Shown: positions 14,101 through 28,700 of the stretch, one piece after another
Layout: the number at the start of each line of letters is the position of its first letter
Numbering within the stretch: the first letter of the stretch is position 1
Origin: Spongilla lacustris
Taxonomy: Eukaryota; Porifera; Demospongiae; Spongillida; Spongillidae
NCBI GenBank assembly: GCA_949361645.1
Contig: OX442419.1
Coordinates: 2,825,459 to 2,889,458 of the forward strand
Reading direction: 5' to 3'
Length of the DNA stretch: 64,000 nucleotides
Position numbers and translations under genes: made by a program
Notes under the pieces: model-generated
Told to the model about the DNA's origin: nothing
Seen by the model: the letters and a program-made list of their open reading frames with translations, nothing else
Database searches by the model: none

Positions 14101-17100
14101 GAGTTTTTTCCTTATCTCTATTGCAAGCATTTCATGTTGCTGACGGACCACAACCCATAACGTCGCTAGGGGGACTGAAAGATACTGGAGGGAGACTTAC
14201 ACGTTGGCTTCTGTACCTTCAACAATTTGACATGTCTATCAGGTACCGATCTGGAAAGAACAATGGTAATGCAGATGGACTGTCTCGGAGTCCATCATCA
14301 GAAGAAACCATAAAAATGAGTCACGTGATATCTGCATCCAACATTGCTGAAGATGATGGCTTGGTACTCGTGAATGGCATTACGTATCTTGGGGATGTTG
14401 AAGAGTAGAAGCGTGAACAGGCATCTGATGAATTTACTGCTAACATCATAAGGACATTGAAAGAAGGCAAGCAGCTTTCATGTGGAACTGGAAAGATGGC
14501 ACAAATTTATGATCATAAATGGAGTTTTATGTCGCCAATCATGAAAAAGCAGCACTAAGCCCAGGACACAGATTGTGGTACCTAAAAGTTTAAGAAAATT
14601 CATTTATGATCAACTACATGTGAAGTCAGGACATTTTAGCATTTACATGACCTTTGAGAAAATCAGTGAACGATTTTTTGGGCCTGGATATGAGCGGGAT
14701 ATTCGTACTGCAGTTGTAAAATGTGAGCAATGTCAAAGGCGTAACCAACCAGTGCCAAAATCTCAAACCCCACTAGGTACTATCAATGCTGATTATCCTT
14801 TCCAGAAACTGTCATGGGATATTATGGATCCTTTGCCTACAAGCATGAAGGGAAATGAATACATTCTAGTGGTGACAGACCTATTTAGCAAATGGGTAGA
14901 GGCATTTCCTTTGGTCAAAACTGATAGCATCACACTGGCGAAAGTTCTGACTGATGAGATAGTTTGCAGATATGGTGTACCCGAAGTAATGTACAGTGAC
15001 AAGGGCTCAAATTTTGTCAGCGAGATGATTCAATCTCTGTGTGATCAGCTGGGTATCAAAGGCACTCAAACAACTGCTTATCACCCACAAGGAAATATCC
15101 AAGTAGAGCGTTTTAATAGGACGCTAGAAGGCTCACTGTCCAAAATGGTTTCCAGCCATCAAAGAGACTGGGATGATCACCTGCAGAAGGGCGCTTTTAG
15201 CATATCAAACTGCTGTTCATGAATGTACCGGGTTTACACCATTTATGGTGACATTTGGATGGTCTCCTAATTTGCCAATTGATGTGATGTTAGGAAAACC
15301 TCTGTCTGAAACAAAAAAACATACCAGACTATGTTAAGCAGACCCAAGCTTCAATGCATATGGCAATTTTAGAAGTACGTTAAAGTAACAGAGAGGATCA
15401 TTGGAAGCAAAAACAAGTTTCAGACAAAAGGGCTGTGGATAAGACCTTACATGTGAGTGACAGAGCGTGGCTTTTTGTACCAGCAGTGAAGAGTGGTACA
15501 ACTAAAAAATTGTCTTTATTATGGAGGGCCATTCTAGACAAATTGAGTGCAGTTAATTACCAAATTCAACTTACTGGGGGATATCAGAAACAGGTGGTTC
15601 ACAAGAATCGCCTCAAATTATGCTTAAGTGACCCAGAAGGAACTGAAACTTCTTAACCACAGCATTCTGTTTCTACTGACAGGAATCAAAACAATGGAGG
15701 TATCATAATGTTTGAGGCTGAAGAGAAATATGATGAAGCTGATATGCTGAATGAGGAGGAAGGAAATGAAGAAATTGATGCAGGGAGAGGAAATGAGAGA
15801 GAGCCTCTGGTGCGTACAGAAAATTTCAGGCGAAATCCACAGAGATTTAGGAGACCTCCAGATCATTACCAGACCGGATTCTCATAACTACTGTCTTGCG
15901 AGGACGCAAGATTGCCAAGGGGGAAGTTATGTAACCAAGAACTCAATGACGTAATTAGTATTAGGTAATAGTCGTGCATGCTTAGGCATGCTATGCGAAC
16001 ATACATAAAACATGTGTTGCTAAGTGGGAGTTCTCGAGTTTGTATATGTGTGTTGCTCAGATTTTGTTTTTCTGGTGACGAAATGCCGTGAAATGGTGAA
16101 ATGACTCGAGCAGGTGCAATTCATAATCGGTTAAAATTCACGGTTGCCTAGCAGTATGCAATATGATGTCACAAACGCGTCTTAATTTACTGTTGCCAGG
16201 CTACGCAAAATTAACGTATACGCAGCTGCAGACACGTTTACAACAACAACATTCATACCACCAATCACTTTCTTGATAGAGAAGGTTTTGATTTCATTGT
16301 AACATTGAAATCATCGAGAATTACGGTAGTAACTCTCATATAGGATTTCGTTTAGCTCTTTGTTGCTATCGAACCATAATGGAAAAACGATCATTAAAAG
16401 AACAAAAAAGCTTGTAGCGGACTAGTTCCTGAGTGTAACTCAGACAGTAGGGTGATAGGCTTTTAACCTTGGTTCAAACCCAATCACACCTAAATGCCAC
16501 AATTAGACAAAATATATTTTTTAAGCACAAAACATATGAACATTTCTTAAAATGAATTTTTATTGGTAAATACAATATTACCTGGATTACAACAACAGTT
16601 AGCAATTAGATCAAGATCCGGAACAGGGGCTTTGCCCCGTACTGAAGAGACAATTATGCTAAATTTATTCCAACTTAGGGTTTAGTCTATAAGAACCCAT
16701 TTTTCTCCATAGTCGTCTTCTTTATGGGTGAATATACATGTAACTCCCGATACGAATGGTTTAAGGAGTGCCGATTACACCAATAGCTTTAGAATTTACC
16801 AGCCGACTGCCCCTTGATGTCAGATATACAGATTTGGCATATACGTCGTATTGATGAGACAAGCGTTCCCATGACAATACCATACTTATAATTAGAAACA
16901 TAGTTATTATTAAATGCCATCAAACAGGCTCCACTGTAGTCTGTAACAGTGTTTGTTCGCTACGTTTGACTACCAAAGTTGTTTTTGTCAAATTCAAATA
17001 GAGTCCTGCCGGTTCGGTACGATGCTGATCCTGAACAAAAGCGGGCGTTTGCTCGTGTCAGCTAATGTTGAATGGAACATTATGATAAGCTTGGTGCGCG

Positions 17101-20100
17101 TATTTGTAGTCAATGTAGAGCAGCTGCAAAGGTGATATAACTATAAATATTGTGTTGCTAGGCAATTAATAACTTGGCATTACAATGGCAGGATTTTTTG
17201 TCATAATCATATAAACATATATGTATCGTACTTGTATGTATTTTACTGTATGACTTGTACAGTAATAAAATTTAAATATTAAAAAACATTCTCTCTAAGA
17301 AAGTCAGTGGTATATAGGATTTGAAGGCAATGCCAATGGTGGTGTAAAAAGTAAGGGAACACGGGATTGGAGATACATGTACGATGAACACAATATTTCT
17401 ATATTTAGCAACATAAATATAATGCCGCTCTACAAAGTGCTATTATAGGAATATTGTATCTCCAATCCCTTGTTCCCTTTTTTTTTTTACATTACCATTA
17501 ATATTGTCTCCAAATCCTATATACCACTGACTTTCTCAGAGAGAATGTTTATATATCTACATCGCAGATCTTTACTTTTTTTTTGTTTTGTCATAAAGCA
17601 ACTTACAGATCTATTACCCAATTCAGTGTGTTCCAATAACCAGCAATGTTTTCAAACTTAGGAACATAAATCTAGAGTTAATTATAGTCACATGCAATGT
17701 AAGAATTTATAGCTATTTTGCAAAATGGTATGGGCAGGCAATAGAAAATTGTATTTGAAATCCACAGCGGAAAACAAAAGTAATAATTAAAACATACATA
17801 TAAATGTATATGTTATCAATTTTACTTTCCAACTTTGCAATGTATCAAGCTCTTTGCAAAGGGACTGTATACAAGCTGAAGCTCATTCGTAGAAGTCCAA
17901 GGTACTTAAAAAAATCACATGGCCATTACTCTGTCATACAGTGGGACAAAGCTTACACTGCAACCAGCAGTTACATGTGCAAATGCATGTTAGACTGAGA
18001 CTTGCTTATGAGTAGTCAGCCTAGGGACACACATCAAGTGGAAAAGTGAGCTGGACTTGGATAGTTCTCCTTCGGCCTCATTCACAGAGTGAAATGGTTT
18101 ATTTGATCTCCGTTTTATTGTGTGCTGTATATCTGTCTGTCTATATTTTTCCATCAGTATCTCTTCATTATATTATAGTGTGGTACTCATAGCTTTTATT
18201 TCCATAGCTAATCTATTACTATAATTATAATCATTCTTTTCAGTTTCAATGTACACTGTGCCATGCCATTGTGTGCTCCATATAAACTTTACATCCAACA
18301 CGTTCTCTAGGCACAAGTTTTAATGAGAGCTCAAGATGCAATCTCTTATTCAAATCCCAACCCTGCAAGGATATACATGTACATGTGTATGTGGATTCCA
18401 ACTGGCAATAAAGAAATTTGTTTTGGATCATCATTCAATGTCACTGTACCCATAATATTTGCACACAAAAAAATCACATGTGTGATATAGCATTCCTTTA
18501 ACATCTATGCAGCAGCCAAACAATAACTTATATCTGGATCCTGTCCCTGATTTTTCCGGAGTCTAAACTCCACTATTCATTGTTACTCACTGGTAGTTAA
18601 ATGTAGTTCTTACACTGAGCAATGGTAAAGCCTCTTACAAATATGTGAAATTAAGCAACATAGCATATGGAGGCTTGCTAAACATATTAATATTGTACTA
18701 TGTAATGATAAGGTCAAATGTTACCATTATCATTGTGTACATATTGTGGTATCATCTTGTTTTTATACATGTACTTACATGTACAATCCTGGTAACTGCA
18801 ATGGCTGCAGTAACACAAGATACTCATCACTTATGCATAATACAGTGAAAATGGGTAACTTCATTTGTTCTATAATTTGATCCTCCACAACACTAAATTT
18901 TTATTTTAGTTACAACAAACCATACACATGTACATACAAACATAGCCCCATGGGTTTCCTACCCACCCTAGCTACTGCACCTACCTTAAACAATTAAGCG
19001 CTTTTATAAATTGAACCTTAGTGAATATATATTCCATTATGACAATTAAATCTTATACTATATAGATATGTACTGTATGTGTATGCTATCTCACCTTGCC
19101 CTGATGAGTAAAATCAAGCCCATATGATCTGAAGACTCTCAAGCAAGCAAGCTGATTATTCATTGCAGCTTCATGAAGTGCCAAGTTATTAACCTGGTGC
19201 AGGCATAAATAATTATTACACTGGACATTGTATTAATATGTACCACTACTATCTATGGTCTATAGCATTCCAAAGAGCACAATGCCAAAATTTTATCTGA
19301 AGCAAATGTTACAGCTGGGTGTGCAGCTTATGCAGCAGAACAAAGAAAACATATTGCAAATGACCCCAAGTGCAATGAGCTAGGTTGGGTCTGTATCCCC
19401 CTCACTGTAGAACATTGTGTATTGGGAATCAGAAGCCAAGCAAACACTATCCCGACTTGGTTAATTCTCAGCTCATTGTTCCAAATCTCAGGCTATCACC
19501 CAACTCTGTGGCAAACTCACCATAACTCTAGTAAGAGAAAATGCTAGAGCTTTGTTGGCAAAGGTGTGCAGGCTATAATGATGGTCCAGGCGATGAATCA
19601 TTAGTGTAGGTACATTTGTGTATTTTAATACGTTATAGCCTGTGTATTATGGACTATCAATATAATATCTACAATTATAAATTCAGAATCATAAAAAAAA
19701 AATGAAACTGTACTTCACAGCTTCATTGTGTGTATACTTCATTCCAATGTTCATGTACCAGTATTAGAAACATGCTTGGTCAATGTCAATGATTAGTAAA
19801 GGCTGGCAAATCAGTTTATGTGAAGATTGTATGATTTGGCTGTTGCAGGTACAGCATTGCATTAGGGAAGAGGCTGAACCTTGGTGCACTATCTGCATGT
19901 AACTGCTACAATACTAAAGTACATTTTTGTAACTGAAATGAGGTATTCATGGAAATGATGAATGTTCAGACCATACTGCAGTTACATGTACATCATGACA
20001 CTACATGTACTGTAGCAACATTTTTAATTCGATCTCTTGACTTTTTCACAGACTTGTCCATGCTGTGGTCATATACTCCTAATCCTAATTGCACACCTTT

Positions 20101-22683
20101 GCACTCAACACTGTTTAGACCACAATATGGCCCCTAGCTCTACACAATAAATGTAGCACAATACATGCACATGCATTGCATTGGAAAAACAAGGGAGACA
20201 CAAAAGTCATAATCATATCATGATTACTGCTGTGCATTCATTAATTACATTTGCAAAATAATTGCAAATCACAACACAACATTTCTATACTATTAAATGA
20301 TTACTTACTTTGTCCACCTTATCTCTAACCACATGTTCTAATGACAGCAGCTTCTGCAAGCAAATAATGTTCCCAAATCGAGCAGCTAAATGCAAAGCTG
20401 TCATACCATTCTGCAGCATGAAACATTTCACATCATTGTAAGTTGAATAAAAACAAAGCAGCACATATTCATTCATACTATGTAGCAAAATGCAAATCAT
20501 CACACAATGACCTGCATGAAATGAACCCTTTGGGACACATGTACATTTACATTTGTGTATTATGATTTTTGACCTTGCATTAAGGGTCTATCTTAAAACA
20601 TAAACACAGCCTGTGCATGCTATTGCAAATAGTTATGAAACTGTGAGACTTGTTGGCATGGGACATGGAGTTATAAAGATGTGTGAATGCAAGTCTTCTG
20701 TCAAATCGGACAAGTACTGCTGTGAAGGTGGGCTGGACAAAAAGGTAAGGTCCTGTATTTGTTGAGATGTTAGATATAAACCCGTAGCCATCTCAATGTG
20801 AACACACAGTGTTGTCCTTGATATTAAGCAATTGCTGAGATATGTCCATTTGGTGACAGCCAAGTCAAATTCTATCAATGCTTCTGAGAGCTAGGGATGG
20901 AAAGTGTGACTTAGCTTTTAAAGGAGGGCAAAGAAAAGCTACATGTAGATAGTATTAAATATCAGTGTAGAACCTGAACGCTTCTGTTTTAGCAATGAAA
21001 CGAGCAGATATCTGTACTATTGGTGGGTATGTTTATTGATTTCATAAATGGGTATGGTAAGATGTACATAGAACAGAGGTGGAAAGCAGATCATTTTAGA
21101 TGCCAGCCAGTAAATCATCATCAAAATGTTGAAACAAATTTCATTACCATGGATTGATAAGATAAAGTGAATATTGGAGAGTTGTAAGGAAAGGAATATA
21201 TTGTTTGCTGTTATTAAAAATAATACACAACTGTATTTTTTTAGCAGCACAGTTTAGTCATTTTTTATTTTGAGAAGAGGTGAAGCATTAAAAACACATT
21301 GCACCATTTGAAAGTCCTAATTTCAGTGGAAAAACACATGTTGGGTGACCAGTTACAGAAGGGATGAAAATTGTTCTAATGAATCCTCTATGTAATTTTC
21401 TGGAACAGTACTTGACAGAAACGGCTAACAAGCCCATAAATGTATGCTTCATGAGCATCTCAAGGTTGAGCCAGAGCAACTAAACTATTATTGACCCAGA
21501 TGACATTCTGAACAAAAGGGTTCTATGGTTACTTAGATACTAAATAGTATCTGCAGCCAATACTACCATCTTAATTCAGGCCAATGCCAGAGCCATCCTG
21601 AGCAGGTTCTACTTCCCTTCACATCAGAAAATAATCCCAGACAATGCTTTTAGGTAATAAATGTTACATACAAGTGTGTTTCATTACCCTTGGTAATTAT
21701 TCATGTATATCCATTAGTGTGCATTTATTGATCATGATAATAATGGAAAATTTTGACATATACATGTAGAACAAAGAGTAAAAATGAGAACCCTACACCG
21801 ATAATTGGAATTCACAATACAGTATACTTTCTATCCATCTTTGCACAAAGGACACCTAGTCACATTTCATCAGCATTGTTAATTTTCATCTTTAATTTTC
21901 TTACAGTAGGAATGCCGAATGGTTACACTATACTGATTATAAGTTGGTCAGCATTCTTAACAAAGGGTTCTAACATAATAATCGCACTTTTGTTATACAC
22001 TGTGTACATACATGTACATTTACATGTGTATATAGGAACATAAAAAAGTAAGCAAAGAAATTTTGCAGGATATATATAGATGCACAAATGTTCCACAGTT
22101 GCTTCATGGGCTACACACTATTCACATTTCATACAATAATCAATAGTGATTCATTTATATACCAGTACATGAACATGTACATGTGTATATGGGTACATTT
22201 AATTACATTTGCAATGTACCTTTAATAAAACATCCTGATTATAAACATAACTTGTCTTACATTATCAGTGATATTCATATCAAATTTCTTTTGTTGTAGA
22301 AGGTCTACAATGCCAGGATTAGTATTGATCACAGCAAGATGAAGTAGAGTATAGCCATCCTGAAAGAACAAGTAGATGACATATAGAAAAATCATCTTGT
22401 GCTCGTTTTCTATTTTTAGACGTCGCATCTTAGAAACTATGAGTGGTTGACTCTGATTCATCACTCACAATTTTAGTTCTACACACATATAACAATTAGA
22501 ATCACATGCAATTGCCGTAGATATAGTATTAATGACTATGTTCTTGTCTGAATTGAAGTGACCAATGTGACCCGTGACTCCTGATCAATCTTCATTGACG
22601 AGTTCACATGTCTGAATGGGAAGCCGGTCTTCCACAGTTAATATCAATTGCAGGCAGTTCTTGCATTCAGCAAAACACACACA

Positions 22684-22759
<76 letters not shown>

Positions 22760-25700
22760 TGTACATATGCACATACACATACACAAGGTATATATCAGTT
22801 GTGTAGTTTTAAATGGTGAAGAGAATATTTCCATCTAAACTGTAGGTTTTTTTTACAAGTCCCCTAGCATGTACAGTATCCAGTGGCAGATTCAGGGTTG
22901 AGCGTCGACCTGACCAGTTATGAATTTGGTAACATAAGTGGCCACGCATCCAAAATCCTATTAAAATAACTTTAAAGAAGAATAGAAAAAACTGGTACCT
23001 CTGCATGCAAAAAATGTATTGACGCCCTCAACTCACTGTAAAAATGATGTCCGCTGCCTTTGAATTTGTCCAATTACACCACATTTTTACATACCAAGTA
23101 CATGTATATGCATACACAAGTTCCAATTGCTTTAAATTAACCAAATTTAAATTTAAATCAAACCAATCATCACCAATTGAGATTGATGAAAACTACTTTA
23201 CTTCAGAAATACCACATAACATGTATGCAGATATACTTGTATATCAGGTACTACAAAGTATTTTATACATGTCACAATAAGAATAGGCTGAAGGTACACG
23301 TACATGTAATTCTAAATAGAGACTTAAGCAGTAAATGATGAGCGATATATGAAAATTTAATTTCATTATGGAATACAGTACATGTATGGAAAATATGGCT
23401 TACATCATATCTTAGTTTCATATTATCATCTGTAAGCAATGTTAAAAATTCAGAATTGTTGCCATCCTCTATTAGTTGCTTCAGATGATTCTGAAATATT
23501 AATTCACATTAAACATTATGTCTGAACCAATAAACATTATGATCACATGTCATAATAACTTTGTAAAAATTGAATAACTATGATTAAACTTAAGCATGTG
23601 CATTATACTATCATCACAATAAGGCTTGCATGTACATGTTTGGTACAGTCTGTGCACGTGGATGTTGTTCAAGTCCATTCCTTACATGTACAATGTACAT
23701 AGTTAAAGGTTGCATGGTTAGAAGCATTTTTGATATATCAACATGGAATTTCAATGTCAATTTGGTTCCTATATGCACATGTATAGAAAAATACCTGGAT
23801 ATGAAATGTGTCATGTGATTCATTAAATTATCAATATGACGTTTTAGAGCCAGCACGAGCTAACCCGAGAAGAAACGGGACACAAATATGAAAGAGACAT
23901 ATATGAAGCTTCAGATTTATATATCTTATGATTGCATATGCCTATATAGTATTGAAGGAACCCGAGAGCAAGCAGGTACCAAAACGTACCAGCAAAGTTA
24001 AGGCAGAGATGATGCTGTTGGAGACATTTCAAATCAATCCTTTTAACAAATGACAGTGATGCTATCAACTGCTATTTTTTAAAATATGACTCTGGTACAT
24101 GTGTATGCATACCAGTGCATTTGAATAGTCTCTACACACAGCTGTAGTTTTATATACATTGTTGTATACTTATAGCAAATGCCTTGCCCTGGAAAATCTT
24201 ATGTGTAATAAAAGGTGTTACGTATCCAAGAGAAAAAAAAGATCTTGATTGTGTACTATGCCTTTAGTTCAAGGGGATATTGAGCTGTCTATGAATGAAC
24301 TCAACTTTATGGATTGAATGTGTACTTGAAGGTGATTCAGAATGGTTTTTAATGTTAAAAAACTACATGTACAGCTGGTTTGTGCTCATGCAACTCATTA
24401 TAAAACAATTTCATTCCTTCATTTCCATTATGTAGCCAAAAGTCCTTAGTTTGCAGTACTCTGGCAGGCACCTCCCTCGCATACATGTTAACAAAGTTAT
24501 TAGACCCTCATCTCCCCACTCCCAAAACAAACTTAAGTAGTAACTACAACTGTGGTTACATATATGTACAAAGAGTTAACAATCACCACTGCTAAGCATG
24601 AAAAAGATCTGCACTATTAGCAAGTTGAGATTAGGATCTGAAATTACAGCATGCTGCAACATCATGATAACCATTCAGCTTATCCTCAGGGTTATTGACA
24701 TTGCAATACTTCTCTTCCACGGGAGGTATTCCTCTGAAGCAGGCAAATTGATGGAGACTTTTTATGCCACTATTTTCTTCAAATTTAAATATACATGTAC
24801 CACCAACCTTCTCCAAGAGAATGTTTTTTTTTCTCTCTGCATTCAAATCTTGTAATTTTTTTTTTAATTTAAAATTAGCAGATTAGCACTAGAACACACT
24901 TTAGAAACTTTCTGTTGAATTTGTTTGGTTTTACAAGCTCGTAGTCAGGTTTTGAGTTGGGCAAGTGTGGTGAAGTGGACTCAATCCCTTTGAGCTAGTT
25001 GGGGGTACCACCCCTTCCCTGCCTCCATAAGGAACTCAAAAAGCTGATACCTGTCACCTGTTTCAGTATATCACTAAATTCCTATTGAGTCTATGATAAA
25101 TATGCACTAATGGTATCACACATTTTGCTAATTGTATTCACAAAGTTTCCACATACAGCCTGTACAGGTACTCAGGCAAACAAATTTGAACTAGCACTGT
25201 TATATTAACACTGTGGCTTTTTGCTAATGCTGACACATACATGTATATTTCCATAAATATTGAGGCTGTACCTTGATTTGATCTTCATTTGATTGAAGTT
25301 CAATATAAGAATTACCTTGTAAATTGTTCTGTGCAAGGGTAAAACACAACAGTACACATAGATATACATGTACATCTTCACTGTACTGTAATGAGGGGTG
25401 GGGAAGAGACAGAATCACCTGACCATAAATGGTCAATTTTGTGACAAAGAACAAGACTTGAAGTGTGGAACCTGATTCAAGTATGTTGCCTAAAACACTA
25501 TACCGGGTGTCCACAAAAAGAATGCAACACTTATAAATCAGTATTACATTAGTTAACCACTTGATTTCATTAATATACATGTACATTATTATCATTAGGT
25601 ACAGTTCATCCCTTTACAGTAGGTCTTGTTCCATTTGTTGAGCTAATAAAGGTCTTAATTTGATTTAAGTTATCAATGTCTAAGCTAGTAATTTTAATAA

Positions 25701-28700
25701 GCATATCTAATTAACCCATAGGAATCACCATTTGATTTGATATAGTGATTACTTTTTAAACTCAAAGTTCATTAAAATTTTAGTCTTCTAGCATTTTCAA
25801 GATTGATTTTGTTTATAATGATTAGTAAAATGTCAATAGAATTTCATAATGTTTCAAACTTTCATTCAGGTTACTGTGCAGATAATGAATCGTTCATTTA
25901 CATTGTACATAAATATAAATGTTGCTGTAAATTATCAAGTCTAAATAATTTTTGCATAATTGATTGGTCATTCGAATCTTAATAATGCAGTTGTTGTATA
26001 TTCATATATTAATTTAGATTAATACATGTAATCATAAAGGAAATATATTCATTTATAAGTACTTTTGTGGACAACCAGTATTACATATAGAAAGAGTGAA
26101 GAGTTTGTGAGTTTGAACAGAAGTGGTTGTGGTTCTGAAGCATGTATGTTTCTAAATGAGCGCTAAAGATATACATAGAGAAGCCCTGTAAATAGGTGCT
26201 GTCACACAATGAGTTGATGTGTTCTGTCTAATTCATCGGCTTTAATTGATTGTAGAAAATTTGAATGAATAGATCTTCATAATGTATAACACATGTACAT
26301 GTATGAATCAACAATTCTCCCTTCATGCTCTTACTAAAAAATAAGTAATCAACATAAAGCAAATGCAGTATGGATTTCATTCCAGGGACATGCATTAAAA
26401 TATACACATTTTGACACAGAAATAGTTGATACACTATTTTATATTGGCATTTTTGTAAATGTATATACAGTGCTGTAAAAAAATGCATGTGCCGCAAATA
26501 CGCGCTTACTTGTATGTTCCTTTTTGAATTATCAAATTGTAAGGTGTTACCTGCCATGAATCAAGCAGAAAAATCAAATTCACCTGTACATTTTACACTG
26601 CAGAGGCTAAACAATGATGGATACATAAACCAGGCTGATATATTATTCCCTTGTTATGCCATTGTGTGGTATTGTGCAAAATGCAATCATAAGCTGTGAA
26701 TAAGCATTTCCATACGTCCACCTGTGGAGCATTCAATGGTAACCATAAGTTCACAGATCCAGTATTACCAAGCCTAACAACCCAAAACAGGAGTGCCCTC
26801 ACTATGTAGACTGTTAGAAGAGTAATACATGTATATGTATTATCATGATCTAGTAGGGAATGGGGGTTAGAAGTTTCAAATCCATCCCCACCATATTATT
26901 CATAGCAGACATGGTAATTTATACGTGCAATACATGCATTGCATGTGTACATGCGCATGTACATGTGTAGCTTATAATTTACAGAAGCTAAAATAGTATT
27001 GGAGCCCAACCCTAATGTTATTTTATTTAGTTATTTGGATCATGCAGGGTATTTACAATTTCATAATGTAAGTACTTTGCATTTATGACATACGTTTGGC
27101 TCTTCGTTTCACGGCCCACACCAAACCTGCCATGACAACTGCAAATACGATGATGATACACGTAGGAACAACCACACCAACAATGATATCTATAAATAGA
27201 AAAATAACATAAAACATGAATATTATCTGCGCTAAGACATACAATGATATCACCAAATGAGTTCACCTTAATTCCCCAGGTCAAAGTCCTACGCGTAGGA
27301 CCAATATTTGAAAATTCATCATAATTAGAAATGCAGTTTTTTGGCATCCACTTCTCTACTGTTGTTTGATGTGTCTATCGTGCTAAATTTACCTATTTTT
27401 TAAATCACACCCTTCGTTACATGATGCAAATAAACAGATACGGTTCTTTAAAATGCATTATATAGAGAATTTAATTGTCACAGAAAAAAGTACGACATGT
27501 ATAATTTTTTTAATTGTTTTTTGAAGCATGATGTGTGTTCTACTTTATACATTCCATGGCAGTGTTTTTACTCTAATTGATTTTGCCATTTTTACTGAAA
27601 ACCCACTCAGGGTACGTTTTCAAGATTTTGTCCATTAACTTGGCTATTCCCGCAACAAGCGTCTGACAAATATCTATCGTTCATAAGCTTGCGGAGCTAG
27701 CAATTTCCAAATCTACGATGTACTTTTTTATATGCTTAGTGCAAAAGACCTGTCTTTTTACCCCCTTCTTTTAACATGTTGCTCTGATCTTCCCAACATT
27801 ACACTTTGGTACTTTAAATTGCATTGCGATTTACCGCAAATACATCTTTTAGCAATGCAGTATTAATTGTATTTGACAAACTTTGAAGAATTGCAAGAAA
27901 GTAACAGTATTTTCTGAATTAATAACCATTTCTACAGTACAATGAGATTTTTGTTTGTTCTTTGATCATATGAGTTCGCTAAAAATTAATTTAACTTGCG
28001 TCCTACGCGTAGGACGACGGGGGATTAAAGGTTCAGCTTCAAACATTTTATTTATTAATTCAAATATTTAGCTCAAGAGATATTTGGTATGGTACACTGT
28101 GTTATTCTTTCAGCAATAGGATGGGCATGTAGATGAACATAAATACATGTACATGATCATGTATGAAATTTGCCATTTAGGAAACATTTTTCCAGATATT
28201 GCATTATCCAAGAATCAAAGTTTTTATTATGAATATGAAACTTATCTAAAATGGTTCTAATACTATGAAGACTCTAAAGATTTGCTGAAACCTCATAAAT
28301 GATGAAGGCTGTCTACTGGTCCTTATAATAACTTCTATCATTTTTATGTGAAATGAAATGACCTTGTATATTCCAATAGTCGCATACTTATTTGTGATCG
28401 CTACTGTACATGTAAGCATTTGAGGAAATAAAAAGTACTCCAAATTCATTTTCGAAAACGGCATACCACTCATGATTAGTACAAGCCCTTCTTGCAATGG
28501 GGGCTGAGAGGGCCTATTGGTGGTGCTTTAAGGTATGCAGTAAACAACTACTAATTTGCAGTAATAGACAATCATTGTACATCTTCCTTGAAAATTGAAA
28601 TCAAACAAATACATGTACATTAGATAATGTTCTGTGAATAATAATATATATTATTGGGCGAATCCGAAATATTTCAACCTTTTCAAATTACTGTAGCTTT

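Larger units (their letters stand above)
9326..16057 (+). mobile_element. Defective Ty3/gypsy-type LTR retrotransposon
   Basis: An LTR element inserted in an intron of the ankyrin receptor, in antisense orientation to it. Parts in order are 5' LTR, tRNA-primed PBS, broken gag with zinc knuckle, protease remnant, reverse transcriptase (split), RNase H, integrase, polypurine tract and a partial 3' LTR. The order RT-RNase H-integrase is that of the Ty3/gypsy group. The element is dead: gag and pol are in many frames with stops, and the body carries at least three nested insertions (9958-11205, 11440-11737, 12795-13291). Removing the insertions would still leave point frameshifts and stops. The two LTRs differ by several substitutions and indels, so insertion was not recent. 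Confidence 0.9.

Noticed and set aside
16415..16485. tRNA-like segment with GGTTCAAACCC (B-box-like); also GGGTTCAAACCCG at 3649
   Set aside because: No cloverleaf could be built and the A-box is poor. At most a tRNA-derived repeat.
23795..23850. Splice-flanked minus-strand segment ([17 protein letters not shown]) as an exon
   Set aside because: Its open frame does not match the phase required after the TM exon, and the alternative phase hits a stop. The exon at 26510-26550 fits instead.
24631..24846. 71-codon minus-strand frame as an extra cytoplasmic exon
   Set aside because: No acceptor with a pyrimidine tract and no fit to neighbouring phases.
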